NCBI GenBank assembly: GCA_020890945.1
Contig: JAJHPK010000032.1
Location: 1 to 42,820, forward strand
DNA from: Nitrosomonas sp.
GTDB lineage: Bacteria > Pseudomonadota > Gammaproteobacteria > Burkholderiales > Nitrosomonadaceae
Direction: 5' to 3'
Length of the DNA stretch: 42,820 nucleotides
The notes under the pieces are model-generated. The model was not told the DNA's origin, did not search any database, and saw only the letters and a program-made list of their open reading frames with translations. This document shows, in pieces, positions 32,214 to 42,306 of the stretch. Each line of letters opens with the position of its first letter. Position 1 is the first letter of the stretch. The position numbers and the translations under genes are program-made.

Positions 32214-33821
32214 TTATTGATTTCCACGAGCAACAACAGCCATCATATCTTTCTGGAGAATATTGGAAGCAGCGACCACTCCACCAAACAGTGCTTCGAC
32301 AATACCGCAACCAGCTACATCCTGGCCCGTTAGAAGTAAATTCTTTATCGGTGTGCGTGCACCTAGCCAGCGTGCATTAAAACGTTCCGGTGTATGTGCT
32401 AATCCATAAATTTCTCCTGAGGGATAATTTGCAAAATGCTCTGTTGATAAGGGTGTAGAAAGCTCACAGTAGTCAATATTTCCTTTTACCGCCGGAACAT
32501 GGCGCTCCAGAGCTTCTAGTAGTCGCTTGGATAATCTATTTTTAAATGTTTCGTACTCTTCACCACGATGCTGCCACCGTGAACCTTTCCATTTTTCGAA
32601 ATGATTGAATGGTGTAAGCGTAAAAACCTCAATAGTTGAACGACCGGGGTAACGACTTAAAAAGGTTGAATCTTTGGATGAAGGAAACGATATATAAAAG
32701 AAAGGAAATGGTGCTTCTATGTTTTCACAAAAATGTGCGAAATTGAGATCCTGGTTATGGTCAGGATAAATCCAAAGATTCGAGTCACCATATTTATTAG
32801 CGATTTCTGAAGTATTCTTGAGACCAATGTAGAGGCAAATATAGCAAAAGGAAGGTGGAATAGAGCTGAGCAAATTTTTCTCAGGTAACGAATGTGTTAC
32901 TTCGGAGGAAAGCAAGTTGTTATAAGTATTCACTGCTCCGGCATCACTAATAACATTCTCTGCTCTAATTTCCTGCCCACCTTTCATTCTCACTCCGAAG
33001 GCTTTTTTATTTTTATCCACAAGAATTTCTTCTACATGTGCACTTCTGACTATACATCCACCACTTTTTTCAATCGTAGAGGCGATAGATTCGGCTATTT
33101 TTGATGCACCACCAATTGGATAGCCCGCTACCTCGAAATAGTGATGTGCAACCATACTGTGCATCCCGAAGCTGCTTTTGCCAGGCGGCAAACCGTAGTC
33201 ACCCCATTGTCCTGTTAGTACAGCAGCTAACTCAGGATTTGACGTGAATTCAGAAATAGCTTGTGCGGTGGTTTTTTTTGCATGACGCATGAAACCATAT
33301 CGAAGCAACCCTCCGATGGAACTAGCAATTGGACTTGGGATGGTTTTTTCAGCAAAACACAAACTGCTCAATTTTTCGGCAGAGTTGACGGTACAAATAT
33401 ATTTATCAATTGCTCGTGACTCGGATGGAAAATAGGCATGCATCTGTTGCCTGAATCTTTCAGTACCTGTTGGAAAATCAAAAACTTGATTCCCAATGAA
33501 TACTCGGTCATAAATATCCGGCATTTTGTTCCATAGCAATTCGCCATAAGTGAGATAATCAAAAGCTGCCCGAACTTCCATAGTTGGATCGCCGGTCCGG
33601 CCGATATAATGTACTCCTACATCCCACTCATAATCTGAACGGTGAAACACATGGGTAAATCCTCCGGCCACAGAGTGTTTCTCGAGGACAAGTACTTTTT
33701 TATTTCCATGCCGAGATAGAAGTGCCGCTACCGTAAGCCCACCAATACCGGAACCGATTACAATGCAATCGTATTTTTTGTCCAGCTTATGTTGCTTATA
33801 AGAAACACCGACCTGTTTCAT
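32214..33821 (-). CDS. FAD-dependent CrtI/RetSat-like oxidoreductase
   Basis: A 535-residue flavoprotein. The N-terminal dinucleotide-binding motif is DCIVIGSGIGGLTVAALLSR, followed by VLVLEKHSVAGGFTHVFHR and YEWDVGVHYIGR, the signature of retinol saturase and carotenoid isomerase relatives. The C-terminal FAD motif is NLLLTGQDVAGCGIVEALFG GVVAA. Members desaturate, saturate or isomerise long polyene chains. In this cluster it would act on the polyketide-derived chain, not a carotenoid, as no carotenoid genes are present. It starts 27 bases after the PKS stop in the same direction and ends 71 bases before the oxoamine synthase. The direction of the redox reaction cannot be read from sequence. 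Confidence 0.85.
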   Translation of the reverse strand: MKQVGVSYKQHKLDKKYDCIVIGSGIGGLTVAALLSRHGNKKVLVLEKHSVAGGFTHVFHRSDYEWDVGVHYIGRTGDPTMEVRAAFDYLTYGELLWNKMPDIYDRVFIGNQVFDFPTGTERFRQQMHAYFPSESRAIDKYICTVNSAEKLSSLCFAEKTIPSPIASSIGGLLRYGFMRHAKKTTAQAISEFTSNPELAAVLTGQWGDYGLPPGKSSFGMHSMVAHHYFEVAGYPIGGASKIAESIASTIEKSGGCIVRSAHVEEILVDKNKKAFGVRMKGGQEIRAENVISDAGAVNTYNNLLSSEVTHSLPEKNLLSSIPPSFCYICLYIGLKNTSEIANKYGDSNLWIYPDHNQDLNFAHFCENIEAPFPFFYISFPSSKDSTFLSRYPGRSTIEVFTLTPFNHFEKWKGSRWQHRGEEYETFKNRLSKRLLEALERHVPAVKGNIDYCELSTPLSTEHFANYPSGEIYGLAHTPERFNARWLGARTPIKNLLLTGQDVAGCGIVEALFGGVVAASNILQKDMMAVVARGNQ

Positions 33822-33848
33822 TTTTTATCCATCCAATTTATTAAGAAG

Positions 33849-36800
33849 TTAAGCCTGAAGTTGCTGCAGCAATAGATCAATATCTTTCTCAGACATATGA
33901 TCAATTACTGAGCTTTCTTGAATGGTTGCTTCTGAAACAGGAGATGAGATCGACAGGATCGTTTTCTCCATCAGGATGTGCGCCATATGCGCTAGGTTTG
34001 GACTGCGCATTAACTCTAGCGTAGAAATTCTGACGCCGAAAGCTTTATTGATCAGCGCTTGCAACTCCGCAGACATCAGAGAGTCGATGCCCATGTGCAT
34101 TAAAGAATGCTCACTATCGATTTTTTCCATCGGTATGCGCAACACCGAAGCCACTTGTTCGGAGAGGACATGCAGCATTCCCGCCTCTCTTTGTTCCGCA
34201 GGAAGCTGGAATATTTCTTGACAGACTTTGGTGAGTGCGTTTTCCGATTTTTGATCGGCATGGCCGACCAAGTTTTCGAACCGGGGAGAATTGCCGCCGG
34301 TAGGTTCGAATGCTTGCCACTTCTCCCAATCGCAATTCATCAATCCATATTGAGAGAGATCGGTACCGCGCATTTGCGCCCAGCAATCCATGGATTGATT
34401 GACCGTGATGGTGTTCATCCCCATCAGATTCAGATGTTTTTTCACTTCTTCGCTATTCACTGCCATACCGGTTGCTATAGCCCCCCAGTTGATACTCGTG
34501 CCAGCCAAACCATCTGCACGGCGTTTGGCCGCCAGTGCGTCGAGGAAAGTATTGGCTGCGGCGTAGTTAGCTTGACGCGCATTTCCGATGATTGCGGAAA
34601 CCGATGAGAATAGAACGAAGAAATCGAGCGCATCGTTTTGAGTGTATTGATGCAGATACCAAGCACTCAATGCTTTAGCACGCATGACTCGAGTCATTCG
34701 CTCCGGAGTCAATTCGGCAATCGGTGCATCATCCAGAATGGCCGCAGTATGGAATATTCCTTTCAGGGGTGGACAAGTGCTAGAGATTTTGTCAAATAAA
34801 GACTTAACTTGCGTTTCATCGGTTAAATCAGCAGCTACTGCCGTTACTTGCACATCTTTCCCCGATAACCAATCCAACAGTGTTTTTGCCGCATCATCCG
34901 AAGCACCGCGGCGGCTAACCATGATCAGGTGCTTAGCACCATGCTTGGCCATCCATTTTGCTGCTTCGAGTCCAAACCCGCCGAAACCGCCAGTAATCAG
35001 ATAGGCTGCATGTTCTTTGAATAATACGGATTGCTGTTGATCAATGACCGTGATGGCGGATTTATCCTGTAGCGATAAAATTTTCGTGGCATCGGTGATA
35101 GAGTGATTCCGATCGGACAAGTAGGCAACGCCTTCAGTCAGTGTGAATTCATTAATCTGCGGCAAACTGAGAATCTGACCCGTGCTGAATAAATGCACGA
35201 TCGCATCCAGCAGTTGCTGGAATAAATCCGGAGCCGTCAGTGCAAGTTTTAGTGCATCCAGGTGAATAAAGCTTTTTTGCAATAAACTGACCGGTAAGCG
35301 ATCGGTATGGCTTTGGGTTAGAACAATTTCATGTGTTTCGGGCAACAGCAAGTGCTCTATGCCCTCCGGTTTGTGTGCGGCAATGCCTCGTATCCAGACG
35401 CGTATCGGCGCTGCTTCCGGATTTCTAAGGCAGGTAATGTCTTCCTTTTGATGATAAAGCACGGGAGATGCGCCCAGGCAGTTTGCCACTGCCACTATAG
35501 CGCTAGCCGCAGCACCTAACGCACCATCGATCAGCACTGTTTCCAAAGGTGCCACCCGGGCGACGTATTTCAGGGCGTAATACGCGGGTACTAGCGTGGT
35601 TGCCAATGAAGTAATTTCTTCATGGTTGAGTTGGAATCCGTCAACAGAAAATACCTTGTCAGCTGTACAAACGACGTGCGAAGCAATGATTTCATCGGTC
35701 ACCAGCATGACAAGTTCGCCAACGCTGTGATTGAGCACTTGGCTTCCTACTTTATCGATAACACCTAGCGCAAAATAACCGTGCACATCGGTTTCATTCG
35801 TTTCGGTAAGCTGATAGCTGGTCAAGTTAATGCATTGCAACACCACGACCACTTCAACATTTTCGGGAACTGGTGCAGGCATAGCATGAAATTCATAGCG
35901 GCCTTGTCTGCTGAGTCGAAACGCTTCAACGCTTGCGCCACTGCGCTCGTTCGATGGAAGCTCAATGCTCTGTCTGATCCAGCGATGAACATAGCGTTCT
36001 TGGCCGCGTAAAGCGACATCATCTTCGCTGTCGTCAGACATTAATTCCTTGGTTAATAAATGAACCTCTTTGCCCGCGTTTACCGGATCCAAATCGATTT
36101 GTGTGCAGCGCAACAACGGAAATTCATTCAATGCCACACGTGTCAATCCGGTTAATGCGGTTAACGGGATATTTGAAATTTCACCGCCGCCGCTAACCGC
36201 TTGCGTTCCTTGAGTGACGACATAGACACGAGGCGCCTGGGTTGTAAACACTTTGCTAAGCAGCTGGATAATTTGTAAGGCAACATTCGCTTGTTCGATA
36301 CCGACGGGATCATTGTGCGTTGTTCCTGCCAGTCCCCATAAATAGGCGATACCGGCGCATCCTTGCGATTTTGCTTTTAAAACGATTTGTTCCAAATAAC
36401 CAAGCTCGCCGGGATTGAGCGCATGAACATGACTGAATTCCTGCTGATAAACTTCGTTGAGCGGTACCCGTATCACATGATTACCGCTCGCTTTCAGTTC
36501 TTGACACAGAGCTTCGCTGGCGTTGCTGTTGTCGCTGAACACCAACCAGCCGCCCTTGCGCTTCACATTCGATGGCATCGCTTTTTTCTGCCATTGCCAC
36601 GCATATGTCCATTCCGCCAATTGCTCGCTCAGATTTTTCTTTTCGTTGGTTAAAGCGCGGCAGCGCAAGCCTTCGACTTTCACCAGCACATTGCCCTGCT
36701 CGTCGAATAGCGTTAGTTCTCCTTCAATGCTGTGTTCATTGATGTGATTCAGCTTGCCGTGACACCACAGCTTATTACCCGGTTTTCCCTGATAGCTAAT

Positions 36801-39800
36801 GCATTTGATCGTAACCGGCATGTAAAAATGATCGTTTTCACTGGTGGCTGCAATGAGTGACTGAAAACAGCCATCCAGCATGGTGGGATGCAAGAAGTAA
36901 CCCGGGTTTTCTTGCAACAGGCCGATATGCAGCTGGATCTGTGCCAGTACTTCGTTGTGACCGCGCTGGAGTTGCTGAATAGTCCGGAAGTAAGGGCCGT
37001 AAGATAAGCCACGTTCGTTAAGTTCCGCGTAAAGTTCGCCGACATTAACTTTCTCGGTGCATCGCTGCTGAATATCCGCTCGTGCGATCATTTCTGATTC
37101 CAACGCTGCCGGCAAAATTTTCGCTGAAGCATGCAGGGTCCAATCCAGCGCTGTATCCTGGTAGTAGCTGTGGAATGCATATTGGCCGTTTTCTTGATCG
37201 TAACTGACGTGGATAAGAGGTTCACTTCCATTGCCACTCAGAATTAACGCTTGGTGAAAATATAATTGCTCAATCACGCACGCCGTGTTGCCCGTTGCCT
37301 GGTTAAATGCCGCCAATCCCGCTTCTACATAAGCGGCGCCCGGTATGACAACAAGTTCATCGACCACATGATTATCCAGGTACGGTAGGAATTGACGATT
37401 GATGGCACTTTGCCATACCGGTTTGGGACCGGATAAACGGCGATCGAGCAATGCATGAACGGGTGTTCCGATACGATCAGTAACAGACTCTTGATCTTCG
37501 TTCCAGTACGTCTCTCTTTGCCAAGGGTAGGTTGGCAATTTAACGTACCCGGCATCATCCGGATACAATCGTTTCCAGTCGATTTTGCAACCGGCCGTGT
37601 AAAGTCCGGCCAAAGTCATTCGGAATGTGTGCTGCTCGGCTCGATCTCGCCGCAAGGAGGCGAAAGCTTGCGGTTTGATATTTTGTTGTTGACAGCAATC
37701 CTTGATAGCGGTTGATAAGACCGGGTGTGGGCCCACCTCGAGAAAAGTGCGGTAACCGTCTTGCAGCAAACTGTCCATGGCCTGAGCAAAATAAACCGGT
37801 TCGCGCACGTTATTGCACCAGTACTCAGCATCAAATCTCAAACTGTCAGTCAATTTTCCCGTCACCGTCGAGTACAATGGCACCTGCGGCAAGTTAGGTT
37901 GCAAGTCAGCCAGAGTTTTTCTGATTTCAGGTTTCAAATGCTCCAAGAAAGCACTGTGATAAGCCAGCTCGACTTGCAAAAACCGATTGAACTCGCCCTG
38001 TGCTGTCAAATGTATTGATATTCTCTCTAATGCGGCGGAATCACCTGAAAGCGTCACTTGCGTAGGACCGTTAACTGCTGCGATGGAAACATCGCCATTG
38101 GTTAGTTTCGTGATTAACTCCGCGCAGTGTTCCATACTGACGCCAACGGCGAGCATTCTTCCACAGCCAGCGGCTTTTTTTAGAATGCGGCTGCGTTCAT
38201 AACTGACTTTGATGGCATCTTCCAGACTGAGCGCACCTGCGGCATAAGCTGCGGTAATTTCTCCCAAACTATGTCCGACGATCGCGCCCGGTTCGATGCC
38301 GCTGGCACGCCACATAGCAGTTAATCCGGCTTGCACCAGGAAGTTTGCCGGCTGCGCTATTTCTGTTTGGGTGATTTTCGAGTTTTGTTCGTCGGCCAGC
38401 ATTTCGTTCAGGATTGACCATCCTGCTAGTCGTCGGAAAATCGAATCGCATTTTTCTACGGTTTCCCGATAGATGGCGTTGTTTTCATACAATTCTCTTC
38501 CCATGGCCCACCATTGCGGGCCCATGCCGGTGTAAACGAATACTGGTTTTGTCGTTGTCTTGCTGTCGGTTTTTCCCGCAACCCCGGTGTAATTTGCTTG
38601 CCCCGCCAGATAAGCGCTGAGTTGGTCGTACATGTTTTTCCAGGAATTACCAATAACCGCCAGCCGGTAATCGTGATGCCCCCGGCGGCATGCCGCTGAA
38701 AAGCACAGGTCTTTTAATGCTCCTTTATAATCGCGCGAAAATTTGTTCATCCAAGCACGTGCAAGGTTTTGTAACGCTTGCTCACTGCGGGCGGAGAGTG
38801 GCAGTAAATAGATTTGACCCGCTGCATCTTCCTTGCGAATCAGTTTCAGAGTATGGGGCGCATTTTCCAGTACCGCGTGCGCATTGGTTCCGCCGTAACC
38901 GAACGAATTGACGGCGGCGTAAATGGACTGGGAATCGGATTGTAATGGTTCCAATCGGGTCGGTAAGCGCAGACCTAATTCTTCAAAAGGAATGTTAGGA
39001 TTGGGCGTATGTAAATTAGCTTGCGGCGGCACCTGATGATGCGCGAGGCAAAGCGATGTTTTAATGATTCCGGCGATGCCGGCTGCTGCTTCCAAGTGAC
39101 CGATAGCGCCCTTGACGGAACCCATCAAGCGAGATTTGTAGCGTTTCGAATGTTTGTAGACGGCATCCCCCAATGCTTTGGCTTCGAGTGGATCGCCGAC
39201 CGGTGTGCCGGTGCCATGGGCTTCGAAATAACAGATTTCGCTGGTATCGATCCCGTATTTATCACACACCGACCGAATCAATGCCGTTTGTGAAGCTGGA
39301 TTAGGGACAGTAATACCGTTGGTTCTGCCATCTTGATTGACGCCGGTGCCGCGTATCAGTGAATAAATCGAATCTCCATCTTTTAATGCTGCCGATAACG
39401 GTTTCAGCACAACAACTCCGGCACCCTCTCCGCGCCCGTACCCATTAGCACTGGCGTCAAAACTTTTACTGCGTCCGTCAGGTGCAAGAAAGCCACCTTT
39501 GCACATGGCAATCGGATACTCCGGACGCATCATGACATTGACTCCTCCAGCCAGTGCCAAATCGGATTCACCGTTCCAGATAGCCTGGCAAGCGAGGTGT
39601 AATGCCACCAATGAAGACGAGCAAGCCGTATCGACACTCATACTGGGACCGCGCAAGTCCAAAATATACGAAATGCGGTTGGAAAGGATGGTCATCGTTG
39701 AGCCCACGGCGGTATGCGTACTGATCAGATCACGATTCATTTTACCCATCTGGGTGAGTTTATGATCGAGCGTAAATGCTCCGATAAAAACGCCTGTGTT

Positions 39801-40187
39801 GGATCCGATCAGAGATTCATACGGAATGCCAGCATCTTCCAAGGCTTCCCAGCTGGTTTCCAGCAGAAGGCGCTGTTGAGGATCAATCGCCCCTGCTTCA
39901 CGGGGGGTGATACCAAAAAATAGTGCATCAAATTCATCGACTCGCTGCTGTAAGAAACCGCCTTGCTTGACATACATTTTTCCGGGCTTGTTTTGGTCTG
40001 GATCATAAAAACGCTTAAGGTTCCACCGTTCTGGGGGGATATCGACGATTGCGTCCTTACCTGTAACCAATAAATTCCAGAAACTTTCCGGATCGTGAGA
40101 TCCCCCGGGAAAACGACAACCAATTCCTACTATTGCTATTGGTTCGTAAGCCGCTTTTTTGGTTGATCTTAATTTTTTCTGCCTCAT
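33849..40187 (-). CDS. Type I polyketide synthase, KS-AT-DH-ER-like-KR-ACP
   Basis: A 2112-residue single-module enzyme. KS about 14-440 (Cys189 in DTACSSS, His324 in EAHGTGT, His364 in GHLEA). AT about 548-850 (Ser640 in GHSLG, substrate motif LAYHS, probably malonyl). DH about 908-1175 (His940, Asp1105 in LDGCFQ; the Gly of HxxxGxxxxP is Glu944). A structural region about 1190-1400. An ER/MDR-like domain about 1425-1700 whose nucleotide motif is eroded (VLIDGALGAAAS in place of a GGVG-type loop). KR about 1727-1910 (TGGFGGFG, Tyr1875, Asn1879). ACP about 2005-2075 (Ser2036 in MGIDSL). No thioesterase follows. The order equals highly reducing iterative PKSs. AGGAG precedes the ATG. Confidence 0.93.
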   Translation of the reverse strand: MRQKKLRSTKKAAYEPIAIVGIGCRFPGGSHDPESFWNLLVTGKDAIVDIPPERWNLKRFYDPDQNKPGKMYVKQGGFLQQRVDEFDALFFGITPREAGAIDPQQRLLLETSWEALEDAGIPYESLIGSNTGVFIGAFTLDHKLTQMGKMNRDLISTHTAVGSTMTILSNRISYILDLRGPSMSVDTACSSSLVALHLACQAIWNGESDLALAGGVNVMMRPEYPIAMCKGGFLAPDGRSKSFDASANGYGRGEGAGVVVLKPLSAALKDGDSIYSLIRGTGVNQDGRTNGITVPNPASQTALIRSVCDKYGIDTSEICYFEAHGTGTPVGDPLEAKALGDAVYKHSKRYKSRLMGSVKGAIGHLEAAAGIAGIIKTSLCLAHHQVPPQANLHTPNPNIPFEELGLRLPTRLEPLQSDSQSIYAAVNSFGYGGTNAHAVLENAPHTLKLIRKEDAAGQIYLLPLSARSEQALQNLARAWMNKFSRDYKGALKDLCFSAACRRGHHDYRLAVIGNSWKNMYDQLSAYLAGQANYTGVAGKTDSKTTTKPVFVYTGMGPQWWAMGRELYENNAIYRETVEKCDSIFRRLAGWSILNEMLADEQNSKITQTEIAQPANFLVQAGLTAMWRASGIEPGAIVGHSLGEITAAYAAGALSLEDAIKVSYERSRILKKAAGCGRMLAVGVSMEHCAELITKLTNGDVSIAAVNGPTQVTLSGDSAALERISIHLTAQGEFNRFLQVELAYHSAFLEHLKPEIRKTLADLQPNLPQVPLYSTVTGKLTDSLRFDAEYWCNNVREPVYFAQAMDSLLQDGYRTFLEVGPHPVLSTAIKDCCQQQNIKPQAFASLRRDRAEQHTFRMTLAGLYTAGCKIDWKRLYPDDAGYVKLPTYPWQRETYWNEDQESVTDRIGTPVHALLDRRLSGPKPVWQSAINRQFLPYLDNHVVDELVVIPGAAYVEAGLAAFNQATGNTACVIEQLYFHQALILSGNGSEPLIHVSYDQENGQYAFHSYYQDTALDWTLHASAKILPAALESEMIARADIQQRCTEKVNVGELYAELNERGLSYGPYFRTIQQLQRGHNEVLAQIQLHIGLLQENPGYFLHPTMLDGCFQSLIAATSENDHFYMPVTIKCISYQGKPGNKLWCHGKLNHINEHSIEGELTLFDEQGNVLVKVEGLRCRALTNEKKNLSEQLAEWTYAWQWQKKAMPSNVKRKGGWLVFSDNSNASEALCQELKASGNHVIRVPLNEVYQQEFSHVHALNPGELGYLEQIVLKAKSQGCAGIAYLWGLAGTTHNDPVGIEQANVALQIIQLLSKVFTTQAPRVYVVTQGTQAVSGGGEISNIPLTALTGLTRVALNEFPLLRCTQIDLDPVNAGKEVHLLTKELMSDDSEDDVALRGQERYVHRWIRQSIELPSNERSGASVEAFRLSRQGRYEFHAMPAPVPENVEVVVVLQCINLTSYQLTETNETDVHGYFALGVIDKVGSQVLNHSVGELVMLVTDEIIASHVVCTADKVFSVDGFQLNHEEITSLATTLVPAYYALKYVARVAPLETVLIDGALGAAASAIVAVANCLGASPVLYHQKEDITCLRNPEAAPIRVWIRGIAAHKPEGIEHLLLPETHEIVLTQSHTDRLPVSLLQKSFIHLDALKLALTAPDLFQQLLDAIVHLFSTGQILSLPQINEFTLTEGVAYLSDRNHSITDATKILSLQDKSAITVIDQQQSVLFKEHAAYLITGGFGGFGLEAAKWMAKHGAKHLIMVSRRGASDDAAKTLLDWLSGKDVQVTAVAADLTDETQVKSLFDKISSTCPPLKGIFHTAAILDDAPIAELTPERMTRVMRAKALSAWYLHQYTQNDALDFFVLFSSVSAIIGNARQANYAAANTFLDALAAKRRADGLAGTSINWGAIATGMAVNSEEVKKHLNLMGMNTITVNQSMDCWAQMRGTDLSQYGLMNCDWEKWQAFEPTGGNSPRFENLVGHADQKSENALTKVCQEIFQLPAEQREAGMLHVLSEQVASVLRIPMEKIDSEHSLMHMGIDSLMSAELQALINKAFGVRISTLELMRSPNLAHMAHILMEKTILSISSPVSEATIQESSVIDHMSEKDIDLLLQQLQA

Positions 40188-40279
40188 ATCGCTTGCTCCT
40201 GAAAATTATGTGGCTCGCCTTCAAAGGCTTACTTGAAACCTGAGATAGAATGAACTACCTACAAAGTAGACTAAGTATG

Positions 40280-41650
40280 TCAAGTAGTGACCTGCATCCG
40301 TACGTCCGGATTGACTTTTAGGATTGCAAAATCCTCTGCGGTGGGCATGGGCCAATCCAATTTCCGATACAACTTGCGCACACGCTTGCGGAATGTGAGC
40401 CAATCGCAATAGTAAGTATGTCGAGGAGAGTCGATCATGTGTATCGGTCCCCGCAAGTCTCCGTATTCATTTCGGGCAATTTCGAGTAGCGCGAGGTCTT
40501 GCCCGGTTTTTTGCTTCTGGCTAAAGAGATAACAAGCCACCATGGATGCGAACAGCTCAAGATGCGGAAAAACTGCAGCATTGCCTTCGTAAAATCCGAG
40601 CGTGAACAAGTTCGGATGCCTGCGTGAGAAACATGTCATGTAATGGCCGACGCCATGCCCCGCCCATTCAATATGCTCGGAATCAAGGTATGGAAATTCG
40701 GCCTTGTAACCTGTCGCAAAAATAATTTGATCGACTTCAATCGATGAGGCATCGACGAAATGAACCATCGATCCCTCAAATCTTTCGATATCGGGTTTGG
40801 CATGCAAGTCACCATGGGCAAAACAAGAAAGGATCTCGGAGTTAAGGATCGGTTGTGTTTCAAGGATGCGATGCTTCGGTTTTTGTAATCCGTAGCGTGT
40901 CAGATCACCTAACAGGACGTTTAACATATGTCCGAATACCCACTGCCTGAATCTAAACGGCATCCATTCATTTTCCCGTTCGTAAATATCCGCTGGTTTT
41001 CCAAAAATCACCTTAGGAAGAAAATGATATCCCCGGCGCATGCTGATATAAGCAGCTTTGGCATTTCTTGCAGCTTCGGTGGCGATATCACAACCTGAGT
41101 TACCGGCGCCGACGATCAAAACACGCTGGTTTTTGAATTCATCAGAACTAAAGTAGTCTTTGGAATGACGCTGCCAACCGGTGAATGTTCCTGGAATTTC
41201 CGGATAACTTGGATTCCAGTGCATTCCGGAAGCGCAAATTACGCTACGGTAAATTCTTGTTTGGTTATTGACCTTGACCAGCCAGTAGCCATCTTTAGGT
41301 TCAATTTTTTTAACTTCACTGGAAAAATATATGTATTTTTTTAAATCGTAGGTATTGGCAAATTCATGCAAATAGGCGAGAATTTCATCCCGTCTTGGAA
41401 AATCGGCACCTGGCGGAAAGGGGAAACCCATAAAGCCGGATTCCGTTCTCGATGAAACGAAGTGCGTATGTTCATACACTGGTGTGCCGGGGTTCTCAAT
41501 GTCCCAGAGTCCGCCGATATCTTTATGGCGTTCAAAAACATCAAAAGGCAAGTCCAACGTCAGAAATGCACGTGCTTGTGCCAACCCGGAAGGGCCGGCA
41601 CCTATGATGCAGTGTTTATCCTTGCAGTCGATAATCGTTGTGTCATCCAT
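40280..41650 (-). CDS. Flavin-containing monooxygenase
   Basis: A 456-residue class B flavin monooxygenase. The FAD site is HCIIGAGPSGLAQARAF, the family fingerprint FxGxxxHxxxY appears as FTGWQRHSKDY and the NADPH site is VLIVGAGNSGCDIATEAARN. A late FATGYKAEFPYL corresponds to the FATGY motif. It inserts one oxygen into a nucleophilic N or S, or next to a ketone (Baeyer-Villiger). In this cluster a free amine or ketone made by the oxoamine synthase would be a natural target, which is an inference. It is the first gene of the minus-strand run, with TAGGAG before the ATG, 92 bases ahead of the PKS. Confidence 0.88.
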   Translation of the reverse strand: MDDTTIIDCKDKHCIIGAGPSGLAQARAFLTLDLPFDVFERHKDIGGLWDIENPGTPVYEHTHFVSSRTESGFMGFPFPPGADFPRRDEILAYLHEFANTYDLKKYIYFSSEVKKIEPKDGYWLVKVNNQTRIYRSVICASGMHWNPSYPEIPGTFTGWQRHSKDYFSSDEFKNQRVLIVGAGNSGCDIATEAARNAKAAYISMRRGYHFLPKVIFGKPADIYERENEWMPFRFRQWVFGHMLNVLLGDLTRYGLQKPKHRILETQPILNSEILSCFAHGDLHAKPDIERFEGSMVHFVDASSIEVDQIIFATGYKAEFPYLDSEHIEWAGHGVGHYMTCFSRRHPNLFTLGFYEGNAAVFPHLELFASMVACYLFSQKQKTGQDLALLEIARNEYGDLRGPIHMIDSPRHTYYCDWLTFRKRVRKLYRKLDWPMPTAEDFAILKVNPDVRMQVTT

Positions 41651-42090
41651 GCAGTGCTCCTAAGTAAATGTCAAATTTTTTAAAACCGGAACAGATCAAT
41701 CTATAAACAGAAAAAATTTCAGTCGTAATACTTGTCTGTTTTATTCATCCAGACGTTATATTCAGAAGTACAAAACTAAGAAGCTGAAATCATTAGCTGT
41801 AATAACTCCCTTTCCCCACTCTAAACGAAGATGTACTAAATAGGATTATGGCAGTCAGTTCTTATTTACTCTTTCGTAATAAAATAAATATGCAAAATCG
41901 ACTCAATTAAATATTGCATTGTGCTGATACGACAAAAATATTATATTCAGCATAGCCATTATTCCGCTGTGGCATTTAGCACATTTAATCAAAATCAAGT
42001 ATAAATAACGGAGATGGTATGGACACCTTCCTCCCCACGGGGAGTCGGGGTAAGCAATTCGATTGAGTTAGAGCTCCTCGCGCCTGACAT
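41651..42090. other. Upstream region of the PKS cluster, no gene seen
   Basis: About 440 bases, very AT-rich up to 42000, then a short GC-rich patch (CCTTCCTCCCCACGGGGAGT near 42028). The promoter for the 16-kb minus-strand cluster must lie here, but no clear -35/-10 pair or operator palindrome could be singled out. The CTCCCC-AC-GGGGAG palindrome has too short a loop for a stable hairpin. Confidence 0.45.
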
Positions 42091-42196
42091 ATATTATTTT
42101 CAAATACGAAATTTATTATTTATATAGAACAATGGAATATGAATTTATGCTGAAAATATTGATGCTGATACCTGGAAAGTTTTCAACGCCGATTGA
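42091..42196. repeat. 106-bp direct repeat, copy 2 (right of PKS cluster)
   Basis: Identical to 24788-24893 over 106 bases in the same orientation; identity ends abruptly on both sides (the flanks diverge within a few bases). The two copies enclose 17.2 kb including all eight genes of the PKS cluster. Confidence 0.9.
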
Positions 42197-42306
42197 CACT
42201 TATGGAATACTCGACGATGATTTCAATCAATCTCTCAGTGAACAATCCAGAAATTTCTTACACCTAAAATAATCGGCCATTTGACCACCTATGAACATTT
42301 ATCTTT

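Noticed and set aside
32214-33821. Carotenoid desaturase of a carotenoid pathway
   Set aside because: No phytoene synthase or other carotenoid gene is present; the N-terminal signature and the neighbours fit a RetSat-like tailoring enzyme of the PKS cluster better.
34107-34607. 166-codon plus-strand reading frame inside the PKS
   Set aside because: Antisense shadow of the ACP and KR coding region, without a ribosome site or recognisable domain.
42025-42050. CTCCCC/GGGGAG palindrome as a terminator or attachment core
   Set aside because: The loop would be two bases and no T tract follows; no second copy was seen in the window.
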